NCBI RefSeq assembly: GCF_002752655.1 | Contig: NZ_CP023737.1 | Coordinates: 3,434,001-3,498,000, forward strand | DNA from: Methylosinus trichosporium OB3b | GTDB lineage: Bacteria; Pseudomonadota; Alphaproteobacteria; Rhizobiales; Beijerinckiaceae | Length of the DNA: 64,000 nt | Direction of reading: 5' to 3' | Part shown: piece after piece, positions 8,226 to 16,389 of the stretch | How positions within the stretch are numbered: the stretch's first letter is position 1 | Layout: every line of letters begins with the position of its first letter | The notes under the pieces: generated by a model | Seen by the model: the letters and a program-made list of their open reading frames with translations, nothing else | Database searches by the model: none | What the model was told of the DNA's origin: nothing | Program-made: the position numbers and the translations under genes

Positions 8226-9527
8226 CACGGCTGTCCGGGGAATGAGTCGATAAGTCGCGGGCGCATGCCTGGTACTTCCGAAGGTTTCGGGGTATTTTCC
8301 GGTTGTCGAGACTGGAAAATAAAGGACCAGACATGCGCTTCCAGAATAGCGTTTTTGTCGACTTGCTCAAGCCGATCGATCGTCGCGCGTTCGGCCAAAT
8401 CGTCGCGCGCCACAAGGGCGACGCCTACGACAAATCCTTCAAGAGCTGGGATCATCTCGTCGTCCTGATCGCCGCTCAGCTCGGCGGCGAAACGAGCCTG
8501 CGCAGCCTCGAGGCCGCCTTCAACGCCAACAGCGGCTCCCATTATCACCTCGGCGTCCGCAGGATCGCCCGCTCCACCCTCGCCGAAGCCAACGCACGCC
8601 GGCCCGTCGGCGTCTTCGCCGATCTTTTCGCGCGCCTCTCCTGCGAACTCGACCGCAGAACGCGCCGCGACGGCGCCGAGCTGCTGCGCCTCATCGATTC
8701 GACGCCTATCCCGTTGAGCAAGTTCCACGACTTCGCCCGCTCGAACGGCCGCATCCACGGCATGAAGATGCATGTCGTCTACGATCCCGGGGTCGACCGC
8801 CCCTTCTGCGTCGAGGTCACGCCCGCCAATGTCAACGATGTCGAGATCGGCAAGAAGACGCCGATCGAGGCCGGCGCGACCTATGTCTTCGACAAGGGCT
8901 ATTATGATTTCAAATGGTGGAGGGACATTCACGAGGCCCGAGCCTTGTTCGTCACGCGCCCCAAGAGCAACACCCGCCTCGCCGACCTCGCGGATCGGGA
9001 GATGCCGCAGACGCGCGGCGAAGGCTACACCGTGCTCAGGGATTGCGAGGTCGAGCTCGCCAGCAAGGGCGACTCGAAACTGCCCATGCCGCTGCGTCGC
9101 CTTCATATTCAACGCGATGCGCTGAAGGACGGCAAGCCGCAGCTGATCGTCGTGATCACCAACGACATGACGCGTTCGGCGGTCGAGATCGCCGCGCTCT
9201 ACAAGGCGCGCTGGGCCATAGAGCTGCTGTTCCGCTGGATCAAGCAGCATCTCAACATCCGCAAGTTTCTCGGCGAAAACGAGAACGCCGTGCGGCTGCA
9301 GCTGATCGCGGCGATGATCGCTTTCGTGCTGCTGCGCATCGCCGCCCACCGCCACGATATCGAACTCGCGCATCTGCGGTTCTCGGAGCTCGCCGGCAGG
9401 TTTCTGTTCGAGCGGCGACCGATCGACAGACTCGAACGGCCGCCGCCCAAATATCAGGCCGCGCGGCGGCGCATATCGCCGAGGCAGCTGGAGCTCGCCT
9501 ATGCCTGATTTTCCCCGGACAGCCGTG
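8226..9527 (+). mobile_element. Intact IS4-family insertion sequence, 1302 bp
   Basis: The ends are perfect 17-bp inverted repeats, CACGGCTGTCCGGGGAA at 8226-8242 and its complement at 9511-9527. They are flanked by a 9-bp direct repeat, CACAAGTGG, at 8217-8225 and 9528-9536. IS4-family elements typically duplicate 9-12 bp. One transposase gene fills the element. The target is the loop of a REP-like hairpin downstream of cimA, so no gene is broken. Perfect ends and an intact transposase suggest recent activity. Confidence 0.9.
8333..9508 (+). CDS. IS4-family transposase
   Basis: A 391-residue DDE transposase. The first catalytic Asp is in LIDSTPIPL, the second in VFDKGYYDF. The IS4 signature Y-(2)-R-(3)-E-(6)-K is exact in YKARWAIELLFRWIK and contains the catalytic Glu. 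The ATG at 8333 (MRFQNSVF) is preferred over an in-frame GTG at 8303, since AAAGGACC lies just before it. It has no frameshift or internal stop, so it should be functional. Confidence 0.93.
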   Translation: MRFQNSVFVDLLKPIDRRAFGQIVARHKGDAYDKSFKSWDHLVVLIAAQLGGETSLRSLEAAFNANSGSHYHLGVRRIARSTLAEANARRPVGVFADLFARLSCELDRRTRRDGAELLRLIDSTPIPLSKFHDFARSNGRIHGMKMHVVYDPGVDRPFCVEVTPANVNDVEIGKKTPIEAGATYVFDKGYYDFKWWRDIHEARALFVTRPKSNTRLADLADREMPQTRGEGYTVLRDCEVELASKGDSKLPMPLRRLHIQRDALKDGKPQLIVVITNDMTRSAVEIAALYKARWAIELLFRWIKQHLNIRKFLGENENAVRLQLIAAMIAFVLLRIAAHRHDIELAHLRFSELAGRFLFERRPIDRLERPPPKYQAARRRISPRQLELAYA

Positions 9528-9556
9528 CACAAGTGGGAGAAGGGAGTGCCCCTCTT

Positions 9557-10162
9557 TCAAAAATGCTGTTCTATGGTCTGCTCCTCGCCTTCCGACTTCG
9601 GCGCGTGAACGGCGCGCAGCATCGGAATCACATCTTCGATGCGTTCGGCGACGAGATAGCGCACCTCATAGCCGGGGCGGATGAAGCCGGCGTTATGCAT
9701 ATGCGCGAATAGCGACAGCAGCGGCTTCCAGAAGCCGCCGATATCGGCGATGACCAGCGGCTTGCTGTGACGGCCGAGCTGAATCCACGTCAATTGCTCG
9801 GTCAGCTCCTCGAGCGTGCCGATGCCGCCCGGCAGCGCTACGAAAGCGTCGGATTTCTCGAACATCAGCCGTTTGCGCGTATGCATGTCGGGCACGACCT
9901 GCAGCTCGGAGACGGTCGGCAGCGCGATCTCGCGCTCATCGAGAAAGCCTGGAATGATTCCGGTGACGCGTGCGCCATTGGCGAGCGCCGCGCCCGCGAC
10001 CACGTCCATCAGCCCGCAAGAGCCGCCGCCGAACACGAGCTCCATCTTCTCGCGCGCGATCGCCGCGCCGAGCGCCTCGGCCGCATGCGCGAACATCGGA
10101 TCATCGCCCGAGGAAGAGCCGCAATAAACGCAAATGCGCTCGATCTTCCGACTATCGTTCAT
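9557..10162 (-). CDS. LOG-family (TIGR00730) nucleoside 5'-monophosphate phosphoribohydrolase
   Basis: A 201-residue Rossmann-like protein with the family signatures FGGGSCGLMDVVAGAAL and PGGIGTLEELTEQLTW (PGGxGTxxE, which binds the ribose phosphate and supplies the catalytic Glu). Known members hydrolyse cytokinin ribotides or purine nucleotides; the physiological substrate in bacteria is often unclear. The start MNDSRKIERICVYCGS at 10162 is the usual family N-terminus. The long in-frame extension upstream is antisense to the ABC transporter gene and is not coding. Confidence 0.85.
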   Translation of the reverse strand: MNDSRKIERICVYCGSSSGDDPMFAHAAEALGAAIAREKMELVFGGGSCGLMDVVAGAALANGARVTGIIPGFLDEREIALPTVSELQVVPDMHTRKRLMFEKSDAFVALPGGIGTLEELTEQLTWIQLGRHSKPLVIADIGGFWKPLLSLFAHMHNAGFIRPGYEVRYLVAERIEDVIPMLRAVHAPKSEGEEQTIEQHF

Positions 10163-10345
10163 GCAATGTTGATGGCGCGCCGGAGCGCTCGCGTCAAGGC
10201 CGGACCATTGGTCGGCGCCGGAGGCGTCGTCTCGGGCCGCCGAAAACGGCGTAGCCGGAGCGGTCGTGCGTTCTCCCCGCAAAGCTCTTATATGGACATT
10301 GGATGTCATGTGAACTCCTCCAGCGAGAGGGGACGGGACGAAGGT

Positions 10346-12247
10346 ATGCGACAGGTCGAGCAGGACGACACGGAAGCTTCGGTACATGGGGCGGTCGAAG
10401 AGATCGAAAAGCCTGCCGGCGACGTTTCCGTGACGGCGACGATTCGCGGGCTGTGGCCCTATATCTGGCCGAAGGGCCGGCCCGATCTCGAGCGCCGCGT
10501 GCTCTACGCGCTGGTGCTGCTCGTCATCGGCAAATTGGTGAACATGGCGGTCCCCTTCACCTTCAAATGGGCGGCCGATTCTCTCACTCTCGACAATGCC
10601 GCGCCCGTGCTGCTCGGGGCCGCCGCCTTCACCCTGCTCTATGGCGCGCTGCGCACGCTCTACGCATTCTTGACGCAGGCGCGCGACGCTCTGTTCGCGG
10701 CGGTGGCGATGCATGCGGTGCGGCGGCTCGCCGATCATGTCTTCGTGCATATGCATCAATTGTCGCTGCGCTTTCACATCTCGCGCAAGACCGGCGGGTT
10801 GACGCGCGTGCTGGAGCGTGGCCGCAACGCCATAGAGACGCTGACGCGCCTCGTGATGTCGACGGCGGTTCCGACTGTCATCGAATTCGCGCTCGTGCTC
10901 GGCGTGCTGCTCGTGCAATTCGATCTCGCCTACGCTCTCGTGGCGACGCTGACGATTGTCGCCTTTCTCGGCTACACGCTGCTCGCCACCAATTGGCGAA
11001 TCGCCATTCGCCGCGCGATGAACGAGAGCGACGTCGACGCCAATGTGAAGGCGATCGACAGCCTCTTGAATTACGAGACGGTGAAATATTTCGGCGCCGA
11101 GCGGCGCGAGGCGGAGCGTTACGACAAATCCATGGCGCTCTATGAGGGCGCCAGCGTCAAATCCTATGTCTCGCTCGCCGTGCTCAACGCCGGCCAGGCG
11201 CTCATCTACACGGCGGGCCTCACCATCATCATGGTCATGTGCGCCTATGGCGTGAAATCGGGTCGCAACAGCGTCGGCGATTTCGTGCTGGTCAATGCGA
11301 TGATGATCCAGCTCTATCAGCCGCTCAATTTCATGGGCACGCTCTATCGCGAGACGCGGCAGGCGATCGTCGACATAGAGAAGATGTTCGCCATCATCTC
11401 CGAGCAGCCGGAGATCGCCGATCGGCCGGATGCGCGCGATCTCGTCGTTCGCGAGGGACGCGTCGTCTTCGACAATGTCGCCTTCGCCTATGATCCGCAG
11501 CGGCCGATCCTGCGCGACGTCTCCTTCGAGGCGGCGCCCGGCGCGACCATCGCCATCGTCGGGCCATCGGGCGCCGGCAAATCGACGATCTCGCGCCTCA
11601 TGTTCCGTTTCTACGAGCCGCAATCGGGCCGCATTCTCATCGACGGCCAGGATATTGCCGCCGTGACGCAACGCAGCCTGCGCGATTCTATCGGCATGGT
11701 GCCGCAGGATACGGTGCTGTTCAACGACAGCATCGCCTACAACATCCGCTATGGCCGCTGGGACGCGAGCATGGAGGAGGTGCGCGAGGCGGCGCGGCTC
11801 GCGCAGATCGACAATTTCATCCGCAGCGCGCCGGGCGGCTATGGCGCGCAGGTCGGCGAGCGCGGGTTGAAGCTCTCGGGCGGCGAGAAGCAACGCGTCG
11901 CCATCGCCCGCACCATTCTCAAAGGGCCGCCGATTCTCGTGCTGGACGAGGCGACATCGGCGCTGGACAGCTTCACCGAGCATGAGATTCAGGAAGCGCT
12001 GGCGCGCGTCTCGCGCGGCCGCACGACTCTCGTGATTGCGCATCGGCTGTCGACGGTGGTGGATGCGGACGAAATCCTGTTTCTCGACCAGGGCCGCGTC
12101 ATGGAGCGCGGCTCGCACCAGCAATTGCTGGCGCGCGGCGGCGCCTATGCGGCGATGTGGAGCCGCCAGCGCGAGGCCGACGCCGCCGAGCGCGCGCTGC
12201 GTCGCGCCGCGCAGGAGGAGCGCGAGACGGAAGAAGCGTCCGCCTGA
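10346..12247 (+). CDS. ATM1-type ABC exporter (fused permease/ATPase)
   Basis: A 633-residue half-transporter: a six-helix ABC membrane domain (about 45-340) and a nucleotide-binding domain with Walker A GPSGAGKST (about 406-414), signature LSGGEKQR (about 510) and Walker [13 protein letters not shown] (about 531). TMD segments such as ISRKTGGLTRVLERGRNAIE and NYETVKYFGAE are characteristic of the ATM1/HMT1 family, which exports glutathione-sulfur or glutathione-metal conjugates. The exact start is uncertain: ATG 10346 is chosen, and an in-frame ATG lies at 10291. Confidence 0.88.
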   Translation: MRQVEQDDTEASVHGAVEEIEKPAGDVSVTATIRGLWPYIWPKGRPDLERRVLYALVLLVIGKLVNMAVPFTFKWAADSLTLDNAAPVLLGAAAFTLLYGALRTLYAFLTQARDALFAAVAMHAVRRLADHVFVHMHQLSLRFHISRKTGGLTRVLERGRNAIETLTRLVMSTAVPTVIEFALVLGVLLVQFDLAYALVATLTIVAFLGYTLLATNWRIAIRRAMNESDVDANVKAIDSLLNYETVKYFGAERREAERYDKSMALYEGASVKSYVSLAVLNAGQALIYTAGLTIIMVMCAYGVKSGRNSVGDFVLVNAMMIQLYQPLNFMGTLYRETRQAIVDIEKMFAIISEQPEIADRPDARDLVVREGRVVFDNVAFAYDPQRPILRDVSFEAAPGATIAIVGPSGAGKSTISRLMFRFYEPQSGRILIDGQDIAAVTQRSLRDSIGMVPQDTVLFNDSIAYNIRYGRWDASMEEVREAARLAQIDNFIRSAPGGYGAQVGERGLKLSGGEKQRVAIARTILKGPPILVLDEATSALDSFTEHEIQEALARVSRGRTTLVIAHRLSTVVDADEILFLDQGRVMERGSHQQLLARGGAYAAMWSRQREADAAERALRRAAQEERETEEASA

Positions 12248-12337
12248 AAGCGGAAGCGCGGCGTCTCGTCGCGCTTGTCGTCTCGCCGAGCGGCCCCCAG
12301 ATGGATCCTGCAGGGCCGTTCAACGAAAGACAAACAC

Positions 12338-12796
12338 ATGACCAATATAGCGGTTCACAATGGCGCCTGGGTTCTCGTCGGCGACGGCCGCAGAGCCCTG
12401 TTTCTGCAAAATCATGGCGATCCGGACCTTATCGATCTGCGCGTCGTCGAGGCGCGCGTCGACGATAATCCCCCGACGCGCGAGCAGGGGACCGACGCGC
12501 CCGGCCGCGCCTTCGGCACGGGCGGAGCGCCGCGCAGCGCCGTCGAGAACGCCGACTGGCACGAGCTCGAGAAGGAGCATTTCGCCAAGAGCGTCGCCGA
12601 GCGGATCAATGCCGCGGCCGAGTCCGGCGAATTGAGCGAGATCGTCATCATCGCCCCGCCGCGCGTCCTCGGAGAATTGCGCCAGGAGCTGTCGCCGAAA
12701 GCCAAAGGCAAGGTGAAAGGCGAGCTGGACAAGGATTTGACGCGCCACCCGCTGCCCGAGATCGAGAAGGCGCTGGCGCGGGAGTTCCGGGCGTAA
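12338..12796 (+). CDS. Host attachment family protein (AtsE-like)
   Basis: A 152-residue cytosolic protein. Its opening, WVLVGDGRRALFLQNHGDPD, and its C-terminal part with IVIIAPPRVLGELRQEL match the family annotated as 'protein required for attachment to host cells'. That name comes from one plant-associated bacterium; the molecular function is unknown, and the fold resembles archaeal release-factor-like domains. It sits about 90 bases downstream of the ATM1-type gene and could share its transcript. Confidence 0.8.
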   Translation: MTNIAVHNGAWVLVGDGRRALFLQNHGDPDLIDLRVVEARVDDNPPTREQGTDAPGRAFGTGGAPRSAVENADWHELEKEHFAKSVAERINAAAESGELSEIVIIAPPRVLGELRQELSPKAKGKVKGELDKDLTRHPLPEIEKALAREFRA

Positions 12797-12814
12797 TAGC
12801 GGATCAGTGAGGGG

Positions 12815-12896
12815 CGTCATTGCGAGGAGCGAAGCGACGAAGCAATCCAGAGCCCGCCCCGTTGCTGTGGATTGCTTCGCGAGGCTCGCAATGACG
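12815..12896. repeat. Long imperfect hairpin, dispersed 'CGTCATTGCGAG' repeat
   Basis: Outer arms CGTCATTGCGAG (12815-12826) and CTCGCAATGACG (12885-12896) are perfectly complementary, and inner arms CGAAGCAATCCA (12838-12849) and TGGATTGCTTCG (12868-12879) are as well. It lies between convergent genes. A single diverged arm of the same repeat occurs at 53795-53838. Confidence 0.8.
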
Positions 12897-12922
12897 AACC
12901 CGATGTTCGACTTCACCGCCCC

Positions 12923-13813
12923 TCAATACGGCCCGATCGGAAAATACTTCAGATACAGCTCTGAATAGACGCCCTTCTGCGCGATCCGGGCCAGCGCGTA
13001 ATCGAGCGCGCGGCGCAGCGCGACATTGTTCTTCCTCACCGCTATGCCGACGCCGTCGCCGAAGAAGCGCGGATCGGTGAACGGGCCATCCATGAACCGA
13101 CAGCACTCGCCCGCCTCCTGGCCATTGAGCCAGAAGGCGAGCGTGATGGCGTCGCCGAACATCGCATGGGCGCGGCCCTCCTTCAGCGCCGCGCGCGCCT
13201 GCTGCGCGGTGGGGAAGGTCGCGAGCGTCGCCTTGGGAAAGAAGGTCTTCAGAAACGCCTCATGGGCGCCGCCCTCGGCGACGGCGATGGTGCGATCGGC
13301 GAGCGCCGACGGCGTCGCTGCGGGCAGCAGCGAATCCTTGCGGATCACGAAACGGCCGGGCGTCGTGTAATAAGGCGCGGTGAAATCGACCGCCTTGCGC
13401 GCCGCGTCGCTCACCGCCATCGAGGCGACGGCCGCGTCTCCGGCGCCCTCCTCGAGCGCGGCGACGATGAGATCGAAGCGGCGGCGCTGAATGGTGCAGA
13501 CGACCTCGAGCTCCTCGCAGAGCGCGCGCGCGAGATCGACATTGAAGCCGGCGACCGTCCCATCCGGCAGAGCGAAATCGAAGGGCGGATAATCATCCTC
13601 GGTGAGGAAGCGGATCTGCTTGATCGTGGAGAGATCGGGCTTCTCCAGCTTGCGCCCCGGGTCCCAGAAGGAAGGCGCGGGCGCAGGCTCCGCCGCTTGG
13701 GCGAAAGCCGTGAGCAGAGGCGCGACGATCAGCGCGAGCGCGAGCCGGCGGCTTGCCAAAGCCGCGCCCTTTTGCCAAGCTGAAGCTATTGGTGCTTTCG
13801 TTGACTTCATCAT
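12923..13813 (-). CDS. Periplasmic amino-acid-type solute-binding protein
   Basis: A 296-residue protein with an N-terminal signal peptide (RRLALALIVAPLLTAFAQAA). A family-3 solute-binding domain follows: RFLTEDDYPPFDFALPDG, GFNVDLARALCEEL, and AVDFTAPYYTTPGRFVIRK, all typical of the polar amino acid binding proteins that feed ABC importers. No permease or ATPase gene is adjacent, so the partner is unknown, or the protein acts as a sensor or enzyme. Met-1 and Met-2 are both possible starts. Confidence 0.85.
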   Translation of the reverse strand: MMKSTKAPIASAWQKGAALASRRLALALIVAPLLTAFAQAAEPAPAPSFWDPGRKLEKPDLSTIKQIRFLTEDDYPPFDFALPDGTVAGFNVDLARALCEELEVVCTIQRRRFDLIVAALEEGAGDAAVASMAVSDAARKAVDFTAPYYTTPGRFVIRKDSLLPAATPSALADRTIAVAEGGAHEAFLKTFFPKATLATFPTAQQARAALKEGRAHAMFGDAITLAFWLNGQEAGECCRFMDGPFTDPRFFGDGVGIAVRKNNVALRRALDYALARIAQKGVYSELYLKYFPIGPY

Positions 13814-13880
13814 TTCAGTCGAGAGCCAAAGTCCCGAGGTTCGCGCGAACGGCGGCGCGGCGGTTCGCGGAGCTTAGCTT

Positions 13881-14793
13881 ATGAGCGTCGATCGGGTCGA
13901 TAGGTTTTCCCCGCGATCCGCGTCGCTGCAGCGCGACGATCCCGTCTCCGTTCCGCGGCGCCGCGACGCCGCGCCCGAGTCCGACGCTCCCCGCCGGCGC
14001 GCTTGGAACTCTCCCGAGAAGCTCGCGCCCGGCGCCGGCCGTCCGCTGCCGCCGGAGATCGCCTTTCTCGCCGCCCATGGCGCGCCGCTGGTCATGCTGC
14101 AATATGGCGCGGCGATGGCGCGGCGTCAGGGGGCGACGGCCGACGCCGTGCTGATCGCCGAAGGGCTCCTCACGCAGGAGGCGTTCTACCGTGCGCTCGC
14201 CGCCGAGCTGAAGGTCCCCTTTCTCGACGCGCCCGAAGGTCTCGCGCCCTCCACCGATCTCGAGGCCGACGCGGCGCGGGGATATGCGCGCTTTGCTCCC
14301 GGCTCGCCTTCGGGGCCGCTCTGGCTGTTCGCGCCGCGCGGGGCGGACATCGTCCGTCTCATGGGTCTCTCGCGCACGGCGGCGGGACGCCCGCTCTTCG
14401 CCATCGCCACGCCGGCGCTGCTCGATGAGGCGCTGCGCCGCGCCAGCGTTGACTCGCTGACGCGCGCGGCCGCGCATTCGGTCGAGCGCATCCTGCCGCA
14501 TCTGTGCGTGCGGCGCGCTTTGGCGAGCGGCGCGCCGGTGGGGTTCATTCTGGCGGCAGCCTGGGCGGCGCCGGCGTCGCAGGCGGGCCTGGCCACGGCC
14601 TCGCTGCTGGCGCTCGCCTTTCTCGGCAGCGTGCTGCTGCGCATCTACGCCTGCGCGCATGGCCCCGCGGCGGAGGAGCGCGCGCCTTCTCTCGCGGAGG
14701 CGGACCTGCCGGTCTATTCGGTCATCGTCGCGCTCTACCGTGAGGCGCCGGTCGCGCGCCAGCTCGCGAAAGCCATGGCGGCGCTGGATTATC
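13881..14793 (+). pseudogene. Family-2 glycosyltransferase, N-terminal fragment (disrupted by a transposon)
   Basis: The first 304 codons of a 667-codon gene whose remainder starts at 19758. Residues about 55-110 (IAFLAAHGAPLVMLQYGAAM, then ADAVLIAEGLLTQEAFYRAL) resemble the GspE/MSHEN N-terminal domain. Two hydrophobic stretches follow at about 215-255, then the start of the GT2 domain (VYSVIVALYREAPVARQLAK). The reading frame runs into the IS1595-family element at 14794 and stops at 14856-14858. Excising the element and one copy of GGATTATC restores the frame exactly (ALDYP joined to HAKLDVKF). Confidence 0.88.
14786..14793. repeat. Target-site duplication, left copy (GGATTATC)
   Basis: The 8-bp word GGATTATC immediately left of the transposon is repeated at 19750-19757, immediately right of it. 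Eight base pairs is the duplication length known for the IS1595 family. Confidence 0.9.
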
Positions 14794-14817
14794 CGGTATT
14801 ATGTAGCAGCTACACCT
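14794..14817 (+). repeat. Transposon left terminal inverted repeat
   Basis: Reads CGGTATTATGTAGCAGC, then TA, then CACCT. The right end read inward gives the same 17 bases, then CG, then CACCT. Confidence 0.92.
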
Positions 14818-14860
14818 TAGCCTATCTACCTGAATTGTCGAGCTTATGCCATGGTTAGGC

Positions 14861-15295
14861 ATGGCCGATCCTCATATCCTCTCCACCCTCCGCTCCAAGC
14901 GCGACCAGATGGAAGGCGCCATCCGCGCCTATGAGAAGAAGATAGAGACGCTTCGCCGGGACCTCGCCCACGTCAACGCGACTCTCCGCTTATTCGAGCT
15001 GAACGGAGAGCATGAGGTCTTCCCGGTCCACATGGATCTAACCCGCCTCTTCAAGCGCGGTGAGATCCACAAGATTTGCCAGATGGCCCTAGCCGAGGCT
15101 CCCGAGGGGCTGGACACGCGAGAGCTATCGCTCGCGGTCATCCAAGCCAAGGGTATGGACGAAAGCGACGCAGTACTCCGCATAGCGATCAATTACCGGA
15201 TCGTTCAAGCCATGCGAATGCAGGAGAAGCGCGGGCGCGTCATTGGGGTGGGGAAGCGGAAGGGCGTTAGGGTCTGGCGGAACGGGCAATCGTAA
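14861..15295 (+). CDS. Hypothetical transposon cargo protein (coiled coil plus winged-helix-like domain)
   Basis: A 144-residue protein. Residues 1-45 (LRSKRDQMEGAIRAYEKKIE and on) form a probable coiled coil. The second half (IHKICQMALAEAPEGLDTRE and on, to VGKRKGVRVWRN) looks like a small winged-helix domain of the kind seen in DNA-modifying or regulatory proteins. The ATG at 14861 is preferred; an ATG five codons upstream is possible, and neither has a clear ribosome site. It is the first gene inside the left end. I do not recognise a named family; a role in transposition or its control is conceivable. Confidence 0.65.
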   Translation: MADPHILSTLRSKRDQMEGAIRAYEKKIETLRRDLAHVNATLRLFELNGEHEVFPVHMDLTRLFKRGEIHKICQMALAEAPEGLDTRELSLAVIQAKGMDESDAVLRIAINYRIVQAMRMQEKRGRVIGVGKRKGVRVWRNGQS

Positions 15296-15362
15296 GCGTA
15301 GCGGTGGCTTGCGCGGGAGCATGGTTTGGAGGGCGGAGTTGTTCGCATATATGACGGCGGAC

Positions 15363-15947
15363 CTACTCAACCAAATGGTCGAGCACTTTATTGTAGTAAT
15401 CAGTTGAAATAGCAGAAATATACGCCTCTGGAATCTTGAGCCTTACAGCTACATCGTACGGTGACATTGCCCCTTGCCTAAGCATTTCAACAAATGGATC
15501 TCGCAAGCGCTTGGGGGCCAAGCATAGTAGAGCCATCCACTGAGCTCTTATTTCTGATTGATACATTGGCGACGCATCAGATGACAAAGGCGTTGACTCA
15601 AGTTCTTCCATCAGAGTCAAAAATTTCTCTCTGCCATCGACCCTCTCTTCAGGAGAGTCGAAGACATGCATAAGCTCTTTGCAGCATACGAATCTCCGCC
15701 AACACCTATTCATTGGTCTATGATAACGGATGTTGGCTACCCTATACGTTTCACCGTATGGGCTTGATCGGTCTTTATCAAACCTGATGTGGCCGAAAGA
15801 TATCGTTGGGTCTAGGTCGACTGCCCAGAAATTAACCTCACCGATGTCGGAATGGCGCGCGACGATTTGGGAGGCCAACGCTTTTACGGATACGACCGTA
15901 GCCGATTCGCTATCGGCAATTTTGTAGAGATCAGAAAAAAGCAGCAT
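15363..15947 (-). CDS. Degenerate ImmA/IrrE-like protein (KELMH in place of HExxH)
   Basis: A 194-residue protein whose layout follows ImmA/IrrE metallopeptidases. RFVCCKELMHVFDS corresponds to the zinc-binding helix, and EIRAQWMALLCLAPKRLRDP to the third-ligand helix (usually E..A..FAA.LL.P). Then comes MSPYDVAVRLKIPEAYISA, like the usual 'lA..f.VS...v' segment. The first zinc-ligand His is Lys, so peptidase activity is doubtful. A GGAG lies 11 bases before the ATG. It follows a 66-residue ORF by 47 bases on the same strand, probably as an operon. The family assignment is by pattern only. Confidence 0.6.
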   Translation of the reverse strand: MLLFSDLYKIADSESATVVSVKALASQIVARHSDIGEVNFWAVDLDPTISFGHIRFDKDRSSPYGETYRVANIRYHRPMNRCWRRFVCCKELMHVFDSPEERVDGREKFLTLMEELESTPLSSDASPMYQSEIRAQWMALLCLAPKRLRDPFVEMLRQGAMSPYDVAVRLKIPEAYISAISTDYYNKVLDHLVE

Positions 15948-15994
15948 CGATCAGCCAGCTCCAGACAGAAGCCTAGCTGGCTAACCGATTCTCG

Positions 15995-16195
15995 TCAGGC
16001 GGTCAAATCGCCGTCAATATCGAGCACAAGAGTAGCCTCCTTCGCTTCCACTTGCGCATCAGCGCGTAGGAGCTGATCGGCTAACTGCTCTCCTGTGACG
16101 TGGCGGTTCAATGTGAAAAACTTGACATTCCCGACGCGAGCAGCGTCATTAGCGGGGAACAGGATTCCTGCCGCTCGATCAAGTTGCGATCTCAT
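15995..16195 (-). CDS. Small hypothetical protein upstream of the IrrE-like gene
   Basis: A 66-residue protein, MRSQLDRAAGILFPANDAAR at its start and ending LVLDIDGDLTA. AAAGGAGGGTGGAC just before the ATG at 16195 is a near-ideal ribosome site, so the longer in-frame start at 16240 is unlikely. I know no function. The arrangement of a small gene followed by an IrrE-like gene resembles two-gene regulatory or toxin-antitoxin-like pairs. It could be a small partner or inhibitor of the next gene product, but no motif proves this. Confidence 0.6.
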   Translation of the reverse strand: MRSQLDRAAGILFPANDAARVGNVKFFTLNRHVTGEQLADQLLRADAQVEAKEATLVLDIDGDLTA

Positions 16196-16274
16196 GTCCA
16201 CCCTCCTTTCCCAACACAAGAGAAAGCCGCCATGACGCACATAGGGAGCGCGCTGGGCGACAAATCAGACAACT

Positions 16275-16292
16275 AGTGGGTTAAACCCCACT
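16275..16292. terminator. Short hairpin between the transposase and the 66-residue gene
   Basis: AGTGGG (16275-16280) pairs with CCCACT (16287-16292) around TTAAAC. It lies 98 bases past the transposase stop on the minus strand and could end that transcript. There is no poly-T tract, so the call is weak. Confidence 0.35.
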
Positions 16293-16389
16293 TTCAAGGC
16301 CGATGTCAACCTATAGCTACGGCTACGTAGCTCGGATTGTGGGCACGGGTTGATCATTCACGATGCGGATTAACGAAACATGAATGGCG

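Noticed and set aside
10163..12124. Minus-strand extension of the LOG-family gene across the ABC transporter
   Set aside because: The LOG-family protein starts naturally at 10162. The extension is a stop-free antisense frame of the ATM1-type gene.
16312..16326. Internal copy of the transposon end repeat (TATAGCTACGGCTAC)
   Set aside because: It matches the inner part of the right end at about 12 of 15 positions but lacks the outer bases CGGTATTATG, so it is not usable as an end on this evidence.
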